Part shown: positions 28,278 to 40,137 of the stretch, one piece after another
How the letters are laid out: each line of letters begins with the position of its first letter
Numbering within the stretch: position 1 is the stretch's first letter
Origin: Diphasiastrum complanatum
Taxonomy: Eukaryota; Streptophyta; Lycopodiopsida; Lycopodiales; Lycopodiaceae
Direction: 5' to 3'
NCBI GenBank assembly: GCA_029204225.1
Contig: CM055113.1
Location: 4,529,881 to 4,593,880 of the forward strand
DNA: 64,000 nt
Position numbers and translations under genes: made by a program
Notes under the pieces: model-generated
Told to the model about the DNA's origin: nothing
Databases searched by the model: none
Seen by the model: the letters and a program-made list of their open reading frames with translations, nothing else

Positions 28278-31200
28278 CTCCCTCTTCAACATTGGATGCT
28301 AGTTTCAACATAGTCTTTGAGCACATTCCAAGATTAGATCTATGCATTAAATATAGGTCCTTTCCCAATGGTTTGGTGAAGATATCAGCCACACACTCCT
28401 TTGAAGAGACATGTTGAAGCTCCACCTCTTTGGCAATGACTTGATCTCTCACAAAATGGTGAGCAATCTCAATGTGCTTGCTCCTTGCATGAAAAACAGG
28501 ATTGCTTGCCAAGCTTTGGGCTGAAAGGTTATCACAAAGTATGATTGGAGTCTTCTCTGGTTCCAGCAAGTGAAGATCCAATAACATCCTCTTGATCCAA
28601 AGAATCTCCTTGGTGCATGTTGTTAATGCCTTGTACTCGGCTTCGGTGGAAGATAGAGAGATAGTTGGTTGCTTCTTTGATAGCCATGAGACCACTCCAT
28701 CTCCAAGATAGATTGCAAAGGCACTTGTTGAATTCCTATCCATTTGATCACCTGCAAAATCTGAATCTGAAAATCCACAAAGGTTAGGTGTAGTACCTCC
28801 ATACAAGATGCCAAAATCTCTAGATCCCGAGATGTATCTAAGTACTCTCTTTCCTAGCTTCCAATGAGCCTCACTAGGATCTTGCATAAATTGACTTAGT
28901 TTACCAACCACAAAGCTTAGATCAGGTCTTGTGATGGTTAACCATATAAGAGATCCTATTAGCTTTCTATAGAGAGTAATGTCCTTGAAGGATCTTTCAT
29001 TACTTCTTGTAGTTAGCTTTACATTTGATTCCATAGGAGTAGAAACAACTTTACAATCTTCCATATGAAACCTTTTTAGAATAGAGTTAACATACTTTTC
29101 TTGACATATGAATGTATATTTAGAAGTTCTAATAATCTCTATTCCTAAGATATAATGAAGTTTACCAAGATCTTGAATTTCAAACTCTCTTTTGAGTGCC
29201 ATCTTGATTTCATCTATATCTAGATTGTTACCACCACTTAAGATAATGTCATCAACATAGATCAAAAGTAAAGTGATATCATTTTCATTCAATCTAAAGT
29301 AGAGAGAATGATCATACTCACTCATAACAAAGTTTTGAGAAAGTAAGAAGGAATTGAGCTTAGCATACCAACTCCTTGGTGCTTGCTTTAGCCCATACAA
29401 ACTCTTTTGGAGATAGCACACATGATTAGGCTCATCATGTGAAACATAGCCCTCGGGTTGCTCCATGTAAATATCTTCTTCAAGATCACCATTCAAGAAG
29501 GCATTAGTAACATCCATTTGCCACATATCCCAATCATAAAGAGTTGCAAGAGAGATTAGGATTCGAATAGTTACCATCTTTGCCACGGGTGCAAAGGTCT
29601 CATCATAGTCAATACCATATTCTTGAGCATACCCCTTTGCCACCAACCTTGCCTTGTACTTGTTGATTGATCCATCTTGATTTGTCTTGATCTTGAAGAT
29701 CCACTTACAACCAATTGCCTTCTTGTCCTTTGGAAGCTTTACCAACCTCCATGTGTTGCTTTTGATGAGTGCTTGATGCTCATGATCCATGGCTTGGATC
29801 CATTCCTTCTTTTGAATTGCTTCACCTACACAAGTTGGTTCATCAAAAGAGGTAAGAAAAGCAAAGTTAGAGTTGTCCACCACTTGCTTTCCTTTTTCAT
29901 CATAGGTTAGCCTTGATGGCTTAGCCCTTTGCCTTTGAGTCTTCCTTGAAGTTTGCTTTGGAGTGGCATCTCCATCTTCATCCAAGACATCTTGCACATC
30001 ATGATGATTAGTAGGCACATCAACATCAACATCAACAACATTGGAAACATTCTCTTCATGAAAGATGACATCCCTACTTATGACAACTTTCTTTGTAGAA
30101 GGAATGTACACTTTGTAAGCCTTGCTTACTTCACTATAGCCAACAAACACACCCTTCTTTGATGAAGGATCTTCTTTAGTTCTATCATCAAGTGTGATAT
30201 TGACAAAACATGTACATCCAAAGATCCTACAATGCTTGACACTCGGCCTTCTACCATAAAGAACCTCATGAGGAGTTTTACCATCCAAGGAAGCACTTGT
30301 CCATCTATTACATAGATAGTTAGCACATGCTAAAGCTTCCCCCCAAAAAGACTTAGCAAGATTAGCATGTAGTCTCATTGCCTTGGCACATTCACAAAGG
30401 GTTCTATTCTTCCTCTCGGCCACTCCATTCTGTTGTGGAGTCCTAGGACTAGACATCTCCCTCTTAATCCCATGTGCTATACAAAAGTCTTTGAACCTAT
30501 TTGAGGTGTATTCCCCTCCATTATCAGATCTTAAGCATTTGATCTTTGTATTGAATTGGTTTTCCATTTCATTCTTGAACTTGACAAATGCAGCAAACAC
30601 TTCATCCTTACTTTTAAGAAGATAGATCCAAGTATACCTACTAAAGTCATCAATGAAAGTTGCATACATCTTTGCCCCACCATTGCTAGTTGTACTAGAA
30701 GAATGAATATCAGAATGCACAAGTTGAAAAGCTTCTTTAGATCTAGAAGTAGATCTAGAATAAGCAAGTCTATGAGATTTGGACAAGGCACAATGTTCAC
30801 AAACACTATTGTTTGCAACAAGACTTTTAGGGAGACCAAGAACAAGCTCTTTCTTTGCCATTACCTCCAAAGATTTGAAGTTGGGATGGCCCAACCTCTT
30901 GTGCCAAACTTCTTGGTTTGTCAATTGCTCCCTAGCCATACATCCTTCATGATTAGAGATCACACATGCATCAAGCTTGAAAAGTTTACCATGCCTCCTA
31001 CCTTGAGCAATCAAGGATCCACATTTACTTATCAAACATGCATCTCCAATGAACTCCACATCAAGTCCTTTGTCAATCATTTGACTTACACTAAGCAAAT
31101 TCTTAGTGATTGAAGGAATGTACAAAACATTTTCAAGATTTGCTTTCCTATTTGTTGAAAGGGAAATAGGAATAGTGCCTATGCCTTTGATGTCACATTG

Positions 31201-32226
31201 ACCATCATTTGCAGTGTAGATGATGTTACCTTCTCCCTCATAAGACAATAAGGATGTAAAGTATTCCTTATGTCTTGTCATGTGAGATGAGGCTCCACTA
31301 TCAATCCACCAAGGATCATTATCATCTATGTTGGCAAACAAACTTGAAGTCATAACAAGTGATTCACATGTGTTATGTTCTTCCTCATCTATTGTAAGAT
31401 TTCCTTGCCTCTCTCCTTGCTCTCTTTTCTTCTTATAACATTCATTTGCAAAATGACCTTTTATCCCACAATAAAAGCACTTGAACTTTGACTTATTGTT
31501 CTTAGTAGAAGAGGAAGAGGAAGAGTGATCATCATGATCAAAGTTACCACCTTTGGACCATTTCCCTTTGCCTTTACCTTTGCCCTTGAATTTGCCTTTT
31601 GTGAAGAAAGCCTCTTCACCTCCACCTTGCAAGGATGCACCATCAAGCTTTGATTGCAACCTATGTTCTTCAGCCAATAAGATTTCTTGCAAGTCAACCA
31701 CACTTGGCAAGACTCTTTGAATGGCAAAACTTTGCACAAGGTTAGCATGTTCATTTAGCAAACCATTCAACATAACTTGGACTATTTCACCATCTTTTAT
31801 GTTCTCATCAATGCATGCTAAATCATCACTTAGGGACTTAACTCTCAAGATAAATGCATGAGCACTTTCACCCTCTCTTTGCCTACTAGAAAATATTTGT
31901 CTCCTTAGGGTCAATACCCTAGATGTGGACTTTGATTCAAAGAGCTTCTTTAAGGCATTCCATGCCTCACTTGCACTTTGACACTTTCCAACTTCCTTGA
32001 GAAGTTCATTTGTAACATTCATTTTAATGATATGAAGAGCCCTTTTGGCCTTCTTATCAAACCTTTGTTGCTCTTGAAGTGTGAGAGGTCTCTCTTCAAT
32101 TTCTGCAACTATGTCCATGAGTTCATTCAACTCAAGTAAGGACTCCATCCTCACTTTCCAAGTAGAGTAGTTTGATGAACTCAACCTTTCACTAGACTCT
32201 AGCATGATCCCACCATTGGAAGCCAT
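28273..32226 (-). CDS. Copia Gag-Pol polyprotein, intact
   Basis: The 1317-residue single frame starts MASNGGIMLESSERLSSSNY. In order it carries a Gag UBN2-type region (residues 1-240), zinc knuckle CFYCGIKGHFANEC (about 258-271), protease WWIDSGASSHMT (about 315), GAG-pre-integrase VWHKRLGHPNFKS (about 450), integrase core (HSDIHSSSTTSNGG, DNGGEY, TPQQNGVAERKNRT; about 500-640), reverse transcriptase (QMDVTNAFLNGDLEEDIYM, LLLIYVDDIILSGG; about 840-1070), and RNase H (FSDSDFAGD, SLSSTEAEYKAL, FHARSKHIEIAHHFVRDQ; to about 1290). All catalytic landmarks are present, with no stop or shift. The final codons (EEGV-stop) are made from the polypurine tract and the first bases of the LTR. It should assemble cytoplasmic particles, copy its RNA and integrate. 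Confidence 0.96.
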   Translation of the reverse strand: MASNGGIMLESSERLSSSNYSTWKVRMESLLELNELMDIVAEIEERPLTLQEQQRFDKKAKRALHIIKMNVTNELLKEVGKCQSASEAWNALKKLFESKSTSRVLTLRRQIFSSRQREGESAHAFILRVKSLSDDLACIDENIKDGEIVQVMLNGLLNEHANLVQSFAIQRVLPSVVDLQEILLAEEHRLQSKLDGASLQGGGEEAFFTKGKFKGKGKGKGKWSKGGNFDHDDHSSSSSSTKNNKSKFKCFYCGIKGHFANECYKKKREQGERQGNLTIDEEEHNTCESLVMTSSLFANIDDNDPWWIDSGASSHMTRHKEYFTSLLSYEGEGNIIYTANDGQCDIKGIGTIPISLSTNRKANLENVLYIPSITKNLLSVSQMIDKGLDVEFIGDACLISKCGSLIAQGRRHGKLFKLDACVISNHEGCMAREQLTNQEVWHKRLGHPNFKSLEVMAKKELVLGLPKSLVANNSVCEHCALSKSHRLAYSRSTSRSKEAFQLVHSDIHSSSTTSNGGAKMYATFIDDFSRYTWIYLLKSKDEVFAAFVKFKNEMENQFNTKIKCLRSDNGGEYTSNRFKDFCIAHGIKREMSSPRTPQQNGVAERKNRTLCECAKAMRLHANLAKSFWGEALACANYLCNRWTSASLDGKTPHEVLYGRRPSVKHCRIFGCTCFVNITLDDRTKEDPSSKKGVFVGYSEVSKAYKVYIPSTKKVVISRDVIFHEENVSNVVDVDVDVPTNHHDVQDVLDEDGDATPKQTSRKTQRQRAKPSRLTYDEKGKQVVDNSNFAFLTSFDEPTCVGEAIQKKEWIQAMDHEHQALIKSNTWRLVKLPKDKKAIGCKWIFKIKTNQDGSINKYKARLVAKGYAQEYGIDYDETFAPVAKMVTIRILISLATLYDWDMWQMDVTNAFLNGDLEEDIYMEQPEGYVSHDEPNHVCYLQKSLYGLKQAPRSWYAKLNSFLLSQNFVMSEYDHSLYFRLNENDITLLLIYVDDIILSGGNNLDIDEIKMALKREFEIQDLGKLHYILGIEIIRTSKYTFICQEKYVNSILKRFHMEDCKVVSTPMESNVKLTTRSNERSFKDITLYRKLIGSLIWLTITRPDLSFVVGKLSQFMQDPSEAHWKLGKRVLRYISGSRDFGILYGGTTPNLCGFSDSDFAGDQMDRNSTSAFAIYLGDGVVSWLSKKQPTISLSSTEAEYKALTTCTKEILWIKRMLLDLHLLEPEKTPIILCDNLSAQSLASNPVFHARSKHIEIAHHFVRDQVIAKEVELQHVSSKECVADIFTKPLGKDLYLMHRSNLGMCSKTMLKLASNVEEGV
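28278..28288 (-). other. Polypurine tract
   Basis: On the minus strand this reads TGAAGAGGGAG directly before the 3' LTR. It would prime plus-strand DNA synthesis and also encodes the end of the polyprotein. Confidence 0.85.
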
Positions 32227-33386
32227 GATTCTAATGTTTCTTCAACTTTTAGGTTCTGTCCTAAAGCACTTAGCACTCACTTTTCTCTCAACAAATGATA
32301 GATAAAGAGATCTATGAAGATTTAGGACCCTAAAACACTTCTATCTTGAACCTAGATGGTTTCCAAGCATAGAAAGGAAGATTGAAACACATGCAACACT
32401 TTGCACACACTAAGAATGGATTACAAAATCAAACCAACCTGAACACACTCTTGCTTAAGCTCTCAAACTTTCCAGCAAGTGACCAAATCAAGTTATGGTG
32501 TGAAGAGTTACTTGCATTCTTAGAAAATACCCAAAACTAGGATGCCAAGATTACCTAGTAATGAACAAACTTGATCAACATATGATCAACACACTAAGAT
32601 ATTGATTCAACCTGTAAAACCACATGTAAACCACACTTCTAAAAGTTTATAAACTCCAGCAAGTGATAAATAGAAGATTTAGAGGTGAATGAATGAGCAC
32701 ACTTAGTGAATCACAAGACTAGCTTCACTATCTTGTCAAATCTTGGTGTTTAGATGTAGATCTAAGATCACTTCACATGAGAATGTTCCTCAACCTGTTA
32801 AGAACCTGAAAACACACTTGCATAATGGTTAACACCTTCCAGCAAATGCTCCAATCAAATTACATAAGGAGAGTTACTTACATGCTCAACAAAGTACACC
32901 AAAATTGATGCCAAAATTGATGACAATCTTTACAATATGCTCTTCACAATGGAGCTTACAATATGTTCACCCAAAAAAGGGGATCTTTCATCCAAATGGG
33001 AGCTTTGCTCAGCCTTTAGGAGAATTACAACTCACTCAAAAGAGCATTTGTCATCCACTTAAGGAGAAGTTTCATCCACTTAAGGAGAGTGTTCATCCAA
33101 GAATGGAGATTGTCAACAATAGGATTGAAAAGAACATTGTTAGTATTGAATATGCACAAGCCTCACAATAACAAATGATTAGGTGTTATGATCTGATCCA
33201 AAATAGTTTCTTTTCAGCCTCTGATCTTCAATAGACCTGAAATATGCTTTTGATCCACAAGTTCAACTCACAAAACAAAGGTTAGTAAGATTTGATCAAC
33301 AAAGCAATGCAAAATCATGCTAGAACTTGATCAAACATCCAAATATCACCAAAAATGGAATACTTACTATAAATAGAAGCCAACCA
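32227..33386 (-). other. Leader of the complete copia element
   Basis: About 1.16 kb lies between primer site and polyprotein ATG, which is long for a copia leader. 'tccacttaaggagaa' and 'catccacttaaggagag' style reiterations occur near 33055-33090. Small ORFs inside it are not convincing. Confidence 0.7.
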
Positions 33387-33398
33387 GCTCTGATACCA
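33387..33398 (-). other. tRNA-Met primer-binding site of the complete copia
   Basis: TGGTATCAGAGC on the minus strand, directly adjacent to the LTR. Confidence 0.93.
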
Positions 33399-34054
33399 TG
33401 TGAAAAATACAGATCCTAAGTGGATCTAAACTCCAAGATCATTGGCTTGAATGCTTGCACTCCAAACTACATAAGCTAGGAATTGGCAACACATTCTATG
33501 CTACCTAGAATGCAAAGAACTTGATCAAAAAGCATTTATCACAAATGGAAACTTTCATAAACATCAAGTGCGGCCCAAAATAGCATTATACAGTCCATAA
33601 TACATCAGCCTACCACTTTTGGAAAGCACCTAAGATCATACACAATAGCTTGAAGACAATACACACAACAATGCTCTCAATGGAGGAAGAAACAATGACA
33701 ATGATCTATTGATCTCAATGAAGCATACAAAAGGTTTCTCCAACCTGTTCTCCATGACTTCCCTACTATTTATGGATGAGGAAGATGACTCTCTCTCCTC
33801 TCTCTAGAAGGTACTTGACCCTAGATATTCCCTATATAGGAAAAATAGCTAAAAAATGGCTTATATGACCAAAATACATCAAAATGGTCTCATTTTGAAG
33901 GGTATGAAGTTTGACACTTCATCATACTGAAAAAATACAGTAAATAAAAACATTGTGGCCTGGTTCACACGTGCAAAACTCCAGAACCAAAACTATTTAC
34001 AATTTTAGCCAATTTAGGCCTCAAACTAGCTAGGAAATGTTGACAATTTTCACA
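33399..34054 (-). repeat. 5' LTR of the complete copia element
   Basis: 656 bp, nearly identical to 27623-28277. Differences seen include ctgcct/ctacct, acttcc/actttc, ccacga/ccatga and an extra A in 'gctaaaaaatgg'. Confidence 0.95.
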
Positions 34055-34059
34055 CGTAA

Positions 34060-35390
34060 GGATCTCTCAAATTTGCATCTTGCAGGGTGGTGAAGCTGCG
34101 CAAGAAGCATGAATCGTTGATAGGTCCCTCGCGCATTGGTAAGCCCAAACGGCATGACGTGGTATGTGAATACTCCGAATGTGGTAGTAAAGGTGGTTTT
34201 TAATTTGTCTTCTTCTTCTATGGCTATTTGGTTATAGCCGACAAAGCAATCCATGAATGAATACTGTTCCCTCCCCACCATCTCTTCTAGGACTTGGTCT
34301 ATAAATGGTAGTGGATAGTAGTCCTTTCTAGTTTGTTTGTTCAGGTGCTTGTAGTCTACACATACTCGGATGTGTGTGGAGTTCTTCTTTGTTTGTGGTA
34401 CAATTGGAGAGCATCACTTACCGTTTTCAACAGGAAATATTAGCCCTGCCTGCCTAAGTCGTTCTAATTCTCGCTCACGGCCCCGTCCAAAGATGAGTAC
34501 TCCTGCTGGGTTGTCTATGATACAATTGCTCAGTCTGAGCCATGGTCGGCCTAACAACATAGAAAACCCCCGATTCTCGGCATACATTTTCATCACGTAC
34601 AAATCTACCTGGATGGTTCTGTCGACTACAGTGATTGGTACACTCTTAAGTTCTCCTTCTGGTTTTATCACTGAATTGTTGGCCAGTTTGAGGGCGGTCA
34701 ACATGGCTGGTTCTAGTGTGAATCCCAATCTGTCAGTGAGCTCTAGGCTAATAATACTTACGGCAGATCTTGCATCGACTATGGCTCCCTTCACAAGTAG
34801 GCCATCAATTAGTACATCTACCCTAGGACAATAGCGGTCTAGGATTCCTGCTTCGATGTGTCCGACTGTAGGGGGTTCCAACGGTCTAGGTCTCATCATG
34901 CGTCGGATGGTGCGCTTAATGGTGGGTGACAGTAGGACCAATTGCCACGGTCCTATTTGTAGCTTCATATTTTCCAATGCCTGTGTTAGATCGATATTTT
35001 CTATTCTTAGGTTCACATCAAGGTTTCTACAAATTTTGCGTGTTGTATCCCTTGCTCTCTTTGCCCCTATCCCAATTTTTCCTTTTCCAGTCTTTCTTCG
35101 TCCTAAGGTTCTAAGGTGTCATCTCCCTTCTAAGGCGCTCACCTCCCCCTGTTCCCTAGGTGCTACTGCTTCTACCTCTGGCTTGATCAACCCTTGGTCA
35201 CTAGCTACTGGTTTGTCTATCTGCAGGGGTGTAGTTTTGGGGGGTTCGCTTCAGAGGTTACTTCTCGTCACTACTAAGATTTCCTTCCTCGTTGTGGTCT
35301 GGTCTATTGTTTCTAACTCAATGAAGTTTACGGGTGCTCGATCATCCTCTAAGAGTGCTTTTACAAGTTTGAGAACCAATGGGAAAAAGC
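34060..35390 (-). pseudogene. Ty3-gypsy protease-reverse transcriptase fragment
   Basis: On the minus strand an open stretch from about 35390 leads into an ORF at 35016. It contains an aspartic-protease-like region with AIVDARSAVSIISLELTDRL, where the usual D-S/T-G reads D-A-R, and SMLLGRPWLRLSNCIIDNPA. After frame breaks the reverse transcriptase start follows (VCVDYKHLNKQTRKDYYPLP near 34330, then YSFMDCFVGYNQIAIEEEDK and FGVFTYHVMPFGLTNARGTY). It ends just before the YVDD region. The complete copia element lies at this edge, but the sequence on the far side (before 27618) does not continue gypsy, so this piece was already truncated. Confidence 0.8.
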
Positions 35391-35394
35391 GTTA

Positions 35395-36054
35395 TTGGTA
35401 CAAGCATGGAAGGAGGACAATATGTATGATGATTTGCTTGTCATATTTCCACGTGTTGATGAGGACAAGGAATTACAATTTTCTGCCCTCTTTTCAAGAG
35501 AGTTCGGTGTGGGATTTAAGAGATCCGATGAAACCAATATAACAGTTTCTCTCAATACATGTGATTTTGAAGTTTGCATGATTGAAGTCACTCCACTTTT
35601 GTGGGAGGTTGGCAAACATTTTTTACTCAAAAAAATAAATGAATTTGCTGAAAAAATTGAAGGTTCTTATTGATCCAACAACAACTCCAATAAAGATTCT
35701 AATAAGGGAGATCACTCACGAGGTGAGAACAATAATTCTTCTAGTAGCCATTTGGGTGAGTATAGCTCTCAATGTAGTGCTGCAATTTCATCTGGTCGGT
35801 CCAAAAAAGCTCCTGGAGATGATGGTGATTATAGTGGTAGGGATGATGAGGGTGGCAATGGGGATAAAGATAAAAAGCACAATCCAACTAAAAAAGCTAA
35901 TGATGATAAAAGATTGAATCGCACTGTGATAGTGGTATTTAAGAAAGGAGTCATAGTGGTATTTAAGAAAGGAGTCGGACACTTTAATTGTAATCATAGG
36001 CGCCAGCCTGTTCCACGAGATTTGCAAAATGATGCTCTGTTCTTTCCAAAATAA
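35395..36054 (+). pseudogene. Unrecognised coding relic with Ser/Asn/Asp-rich tail
   Basis: The first frame, 35395-35673, reads MVQAWKEDNMYDDLLVIFPR... and ends AEKIEGSY, then TGA. Read through in the same frame, it continues as a low-complexity segment (SNNNSNKDSNKGDHSRGENN, GDDGDYSGRDDEGGNGDKDK) to about 35925. A 24-bp tandem duplication (gtggtatttaagaaaggagt) follows at about 35928-35975. The sharp change from a folded-looking region to an acidic linker is typical of real proteins, but I cannot name a family. The stop makes it a probable relic. Confidence 0.35.
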
Positions 36055-37684
36055 AATTTTAGTTTGATAAGAAGTTAAAGAAAGATCGAAAGATCACTAT
36101 AAGGAAGAAGAGTGCAACTCGAGCTCTCCGAGTGATGATTTGGGTGGCTGCATGTTGAGAATTTGTATGAGCAGCAGGGAACAAATCAATCCTGCATCTC
36201 TTGATGGTGAATCTAAATACGGCTTGTTCAAAGATTTCGAGGGAACCCCTCTCGCCGTGATAGGCAAGGAAAGCGAAACTGTCAGCAACCTACAATTTCG
36301 AGTGCGAAAGAATGCTAAGCAAATTGCATCGTGACACCAGCCACAATGGCTTTTTATTCTCGTTCACTTTGAATCACAAAATGACACATCTGAGTAACAT
36401 TCCACAGTCCGGAAAAGTTGAGACAGACGAAGGAGGCCAGAAAGTGATTTTACCGCAGCTTCTAAATCAGCTTGTTGCAGCTTGACGACTCCATTGGACC
36501 TCAAAAGCACATTTGGTTGTATTTGCCATCCATGGTTTTATTTAATGTTGCAACAGGATTTGATAGCTGCGATAGCAGATTTAGGCACAACATCACACAT
36601 GATTTAGGCAAGGCGAAAGGGTTTATTAGCACTGCGCTGCGGTTTAGATTAGACCAGTTGTGCAGAAGAGCCCAATAACTACCGGGGATACAGGGCCAGA
36701 GCGACTAGGGAGCGCCTACAACAACAAAGTGAACAACTGCCAAAGTTTAAGGAATCAAGGTTTCTAGACTCCGACCGGAGAAAGATACGTTGATTAGGAA
36801 GCAGATTCCCGGAAAAAAAGTGGGCACTACGCACTTTGGAAGCCAGAAATCTGGGTTACGGTGAGCAGAAAGAAAGTTGTAGATGACCTGGTAGATCTAA
36901 CAAATAGAAACTTGTCTGAGTACAAGGAGAAAAATGAAGGGGAGTGCTAGCAGGGGGTATGAGAAAGAGTAAATTGGCTACTTCAGTTGGTGCTCAGGAC
37001 TGTGAAAGCTGGAACCAAGCATCAGGATCAGGTAGATGGAGCATCCCAGTATCATAAAAGCAGTAGCAAATAACATACTATTGCCTTAATCAGTGTTGGT
37101 TACTTATTGTCAACTACATCCAAGATATAGATCTATGATCTATTACACGTTTTGCAACCACATAAATAAGATCAAAAACCATGACTCTGTGCCGCTGTGA
37201 TGAGTTTTTAGGTTAGGAAAGGCAAAAACACCAAAGTTTCAGTTATCTGATTTGTTGTCATTTCATTTGTGGAAACAGAGCTGCTTCATTATATTTAAAT
37301 CAACTAGTCACTAAATAAAAATTGACTTCATCTGTGGAAGCATAGCTGATTGACTATATTTGATTTAACTATGTCACTCAATAAAGATTGACAAGTACGA
37401 TTGACATATCACAGATTTACTTAATGTTGATTTTAATATTAAGATTTCTATATGAACTTAAAGTTGTTTTTGTCATTAGCCAACACTATCAAATGATTGT
37501 CTTTTTGAGAATTGCTTATTGTTTCACATATGTTGGTGGCATGGTATTATAAATTTGAATTCATATATATGTCTAATTTAACTCCTTAACAAGAATCATG
37601 GTTCAATATTTTTATTTCACACCTACTACAAACATGTATTTGGATCTCTCAATTTCAAAGAATCTTCCAACCATGTTTTGTTGT
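36055..37684. other. No recognisable gene
   Basis: Two short plus-strand ORFs (36140-36334, 36472-36678) lack domains. At about 36670-36790 a short frame rich in Arg/Gln (YRGYRARATRERLQQQSEQL) looks coding but is broken. 37200-37600 is AT-rich with no features. Confidence 0.3.
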
Positions 37685-39662
37685 AAAGATCAAGGCTCTA
37701 CGCACAGATGGAGGGGGAGAGTACATCTTCACAGAATTCAAGGAGTTCTGCAAGGCCAACGGGATACTTCAACAATACACAACCAGCTACTCACCTCAGT
37801 CCAATGTTGTAGTTGAGCAGACAAAACGGACACTCATCGAAAGTGCCAAGAGCATGATGGCCCATGTCTCTCTTCCAAAGAAGTTCTGGGTAGAAGTTGT
37901 TACTACAGCTGCCTACTTATAGAATTGATCAATCACCAAAGCCCTAAATGACAAGACACCTTATGAGGTGTAGACATGATTGAAACCATCACTCAAACAT
38001 ATTCGAGTGCTTGGATGCATCACTTTTGCTCAGAACCTTGAGGATCTAAGAAGAAAGCTAAATGACAAGAGCAGAACGATCTTCATTGTCTATTCCCCAG
38101 ACCACAAGACATACAAGCTCTACAATTTGGATACCGAAAAGACATTCACCAGTAGAGATGTCATGTTTGTGGAAGACCAGTTCATCTACCACAAAGGGAA
38201 AGATACTGATAAAAAAGACTCCAGGATCAAGCAACCAGTCAATTCCGATCTAGAGATTCAACTGTAGAATCTCGATGCTGACTCAGATGATGAGTCAGAA
38301 TCTCAATGAGTCAACTCACATCAGAGGACCGAAGTTCAACCCAGAAGGTCGAGCAAGTCCGGACAGTCTCCATCCAGATTTATAGATGATCCAACGGCCT
38401 GCTACTTTGTGCAGGAGCCGACCATAGTTTTTGAGGTGATGTCTATTCCTGATGCTGACTAGTGGAAATTAGCGATGGACACCGAATTCGATTCTCTATT
38501 GGAGAATCAAACATGGACACTCACTGAGCTGCCAAAGGATCGAAATCCAATTCCATGCAAATGGATATTGAAGGCGAAGTACGACGCTGAAGGAAGACTA
38601 AATCGTTACAAGGCCAGGCTAGTCACCAAAGGCTTTTCCCAGATTCCAGATCTGGATTATTCAGAAACCTTCAGCCCAGTCGTCAAACATGCTTTCATCC
38701 GCCTACTCCTCTCCTTTGCAGCTGTAGCAGATCTCGAAGTCCATCAGATGAATGTCCAGACTACTTTTCTCAATGGAACCATCGAAGAGGAAATCTATAT
38801 GACACAGCCAGAGGGATACAAACTCAACGACAAGCAACAACACCTTGTATGCAGAATTCACAAGGCGCTCTACGGGCTGGAACAGTCACCTAGAGCCTGG
38901 TTCCTAAAACTATCAAATGAGCAGTTTCCTCAAATTGAGACAGAAAAGGAGGAAATGAAGCGCTACCCCTTTCAATCCATCTTCAGTTCATTGATGTACG
39001 CAATGATTTGCATGCGACCAGACCTTGCATATTCGATCAGTACACTCAGCCAGTTCTTGTCAAATCCAGGCGTAGTTCATTGGAAAGCTCTAACAAAGTC
39101 ATGAAGTACATCTAAGCAACGAAAACTCTCAGCATCTGCTACGGAGGCAGCCAAACTGCCAACATCCTTGAAGCCTACACAGATGCGGATTGGGCATGAG
39201 ATGTTGACACCAGAAAATCAACTTCTGGATTTGTATTTTTATACAACCAAGGCTCAATCTCATGGAACAGCCGGGAGCAGACCTCAGTTGCATTATTATC
39301 AACGGAATCCGAATACATAGCTACTGCCACAAATGCAACCAAAGAGGCAATCTGGCTAAGGCAACTTCTCGTAGACTTGAACCTTGCACAAACGCTTCCT
39401 ACAAACATCTATTGTGACAATCAAAGCACAATAGCACTTTCTCTCAATCCGCGATTTCACTTTCGAAGCAAATATATAGAAATCAGGTATCATTACCTTA
39501 GAGAGAAATTGCACAACAAGGAAGTAGAATTAATTTTCTGCAGAACAAACTACATGGCAGCAGATTACTTCACAAAGGCTCTATCAAAGGAGTAACATCT
39601 CAGACTTAACGATATGTTAAATATGAAGATCAAAGTTTTTCAAGATCCTCATTAAGGAGGAG
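37685..39662 (+). pseudogene. Ty1-copia integrase-RT-RNase H, 5'-truncated and internally deleted
   Basis: This begins inside the integrase core (KALRTDGGGEYIFTEFKEFC), then SYSPQSNVVVEQTKRTLIES. Stops are present at about 37920 and 37970. Reverse transcriptase starts LLENQTWTLTELPKDRNPIP (about 38490) and runs through HQMNVQTTFLNGTIEEEIYM and KALYGLEQSPRAWFLKL. It then jumps straight to EMKRYPFQSIFSSLMYAMIC, so about 110 residues including YVDD have been deleted. RNase H follows in other frames (YTDADWA, LLSTESEYIATATNATKEA, CDNQSTIALSLNPRFHFRSK). A polypurine tract (TAAGGAGGAG) at 39653-39662 precedes the LTR. Gag and protease are missing. Confidence 0.9.
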
Positions 39663-40137
39663 TGTTAGATTTCTTATGCTCAGTCTTAAAAATCGTTAAG
39701 TAATGAGCATCTTGAAAACAGAAGGCCGACAACATGATTTGGGACCTTCACATTTTTACCTTTAAGTTTTTCCCATTTATGCCTTAAAACGATTTAAGGC
39801 ACCTTTGTTTTTTGCCTTCTTCGCCATTTTTCCATGCCTTCACAAAAAAAGTGACACACTGGCCAGAATGACTTAAAAACCAATTCTGGACCACCTTCGC
39901 CTTTTTCACTTCTTTGCAAAAAATGTTAATGAGAATTTCTCTTTCAATCTGAGTTATCTGTAACCAGAGTTATCACTCTCAGCAAGCTGAAGTTATTACT
40001 TCAAGCCATTGTACTCACTGTTCATATTTTTCAGAGTGCAACTTTTGTCTCACTACTGCGTCGTTCATTTGTGCAAATTGTATGAATTCTTCTACTTGAA
40101 TATTTCTACTGCTAACTATTGTGTTTCCGTTCCTACA
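39663..40137 (+). repeat. 3' LTR of the truncated copia element (right edge approximate)
   Basis: It starts TGTTAGATTTCTTATGC immediately after the polypurine tract. The right boundary is set at TTCCTACA, a CA end about 475 bp later. No partner LTR is available to confirm it. Confidence 0.5.

Larger units (their letters stand above)
27618..34059 (-). mobile_element. Complete Ty1-copia retrotransposon with 5-bp target duplication
   Basis: LTRs at 27623-28277 and 33399-34054 are flanked by the direct repeat CGTAA (27618-27622 and 34055-34059). The internal region has a tRNA-Met primer site, a long leader, an uninterrupted 1317-codon polyprotein and a polypurine tract. By eye the two LTRs differ by about three substitutions and one 1-bp indel over about 655 bp, so insertion was recent. 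It is the only element here with all parts needed for retrotransposition. Confidence 0.95.

Noticed and set aside
30556-31113. 185-codon plus-strand ORF
   Set aside because: It is antisense to the intact copia polyprotein.
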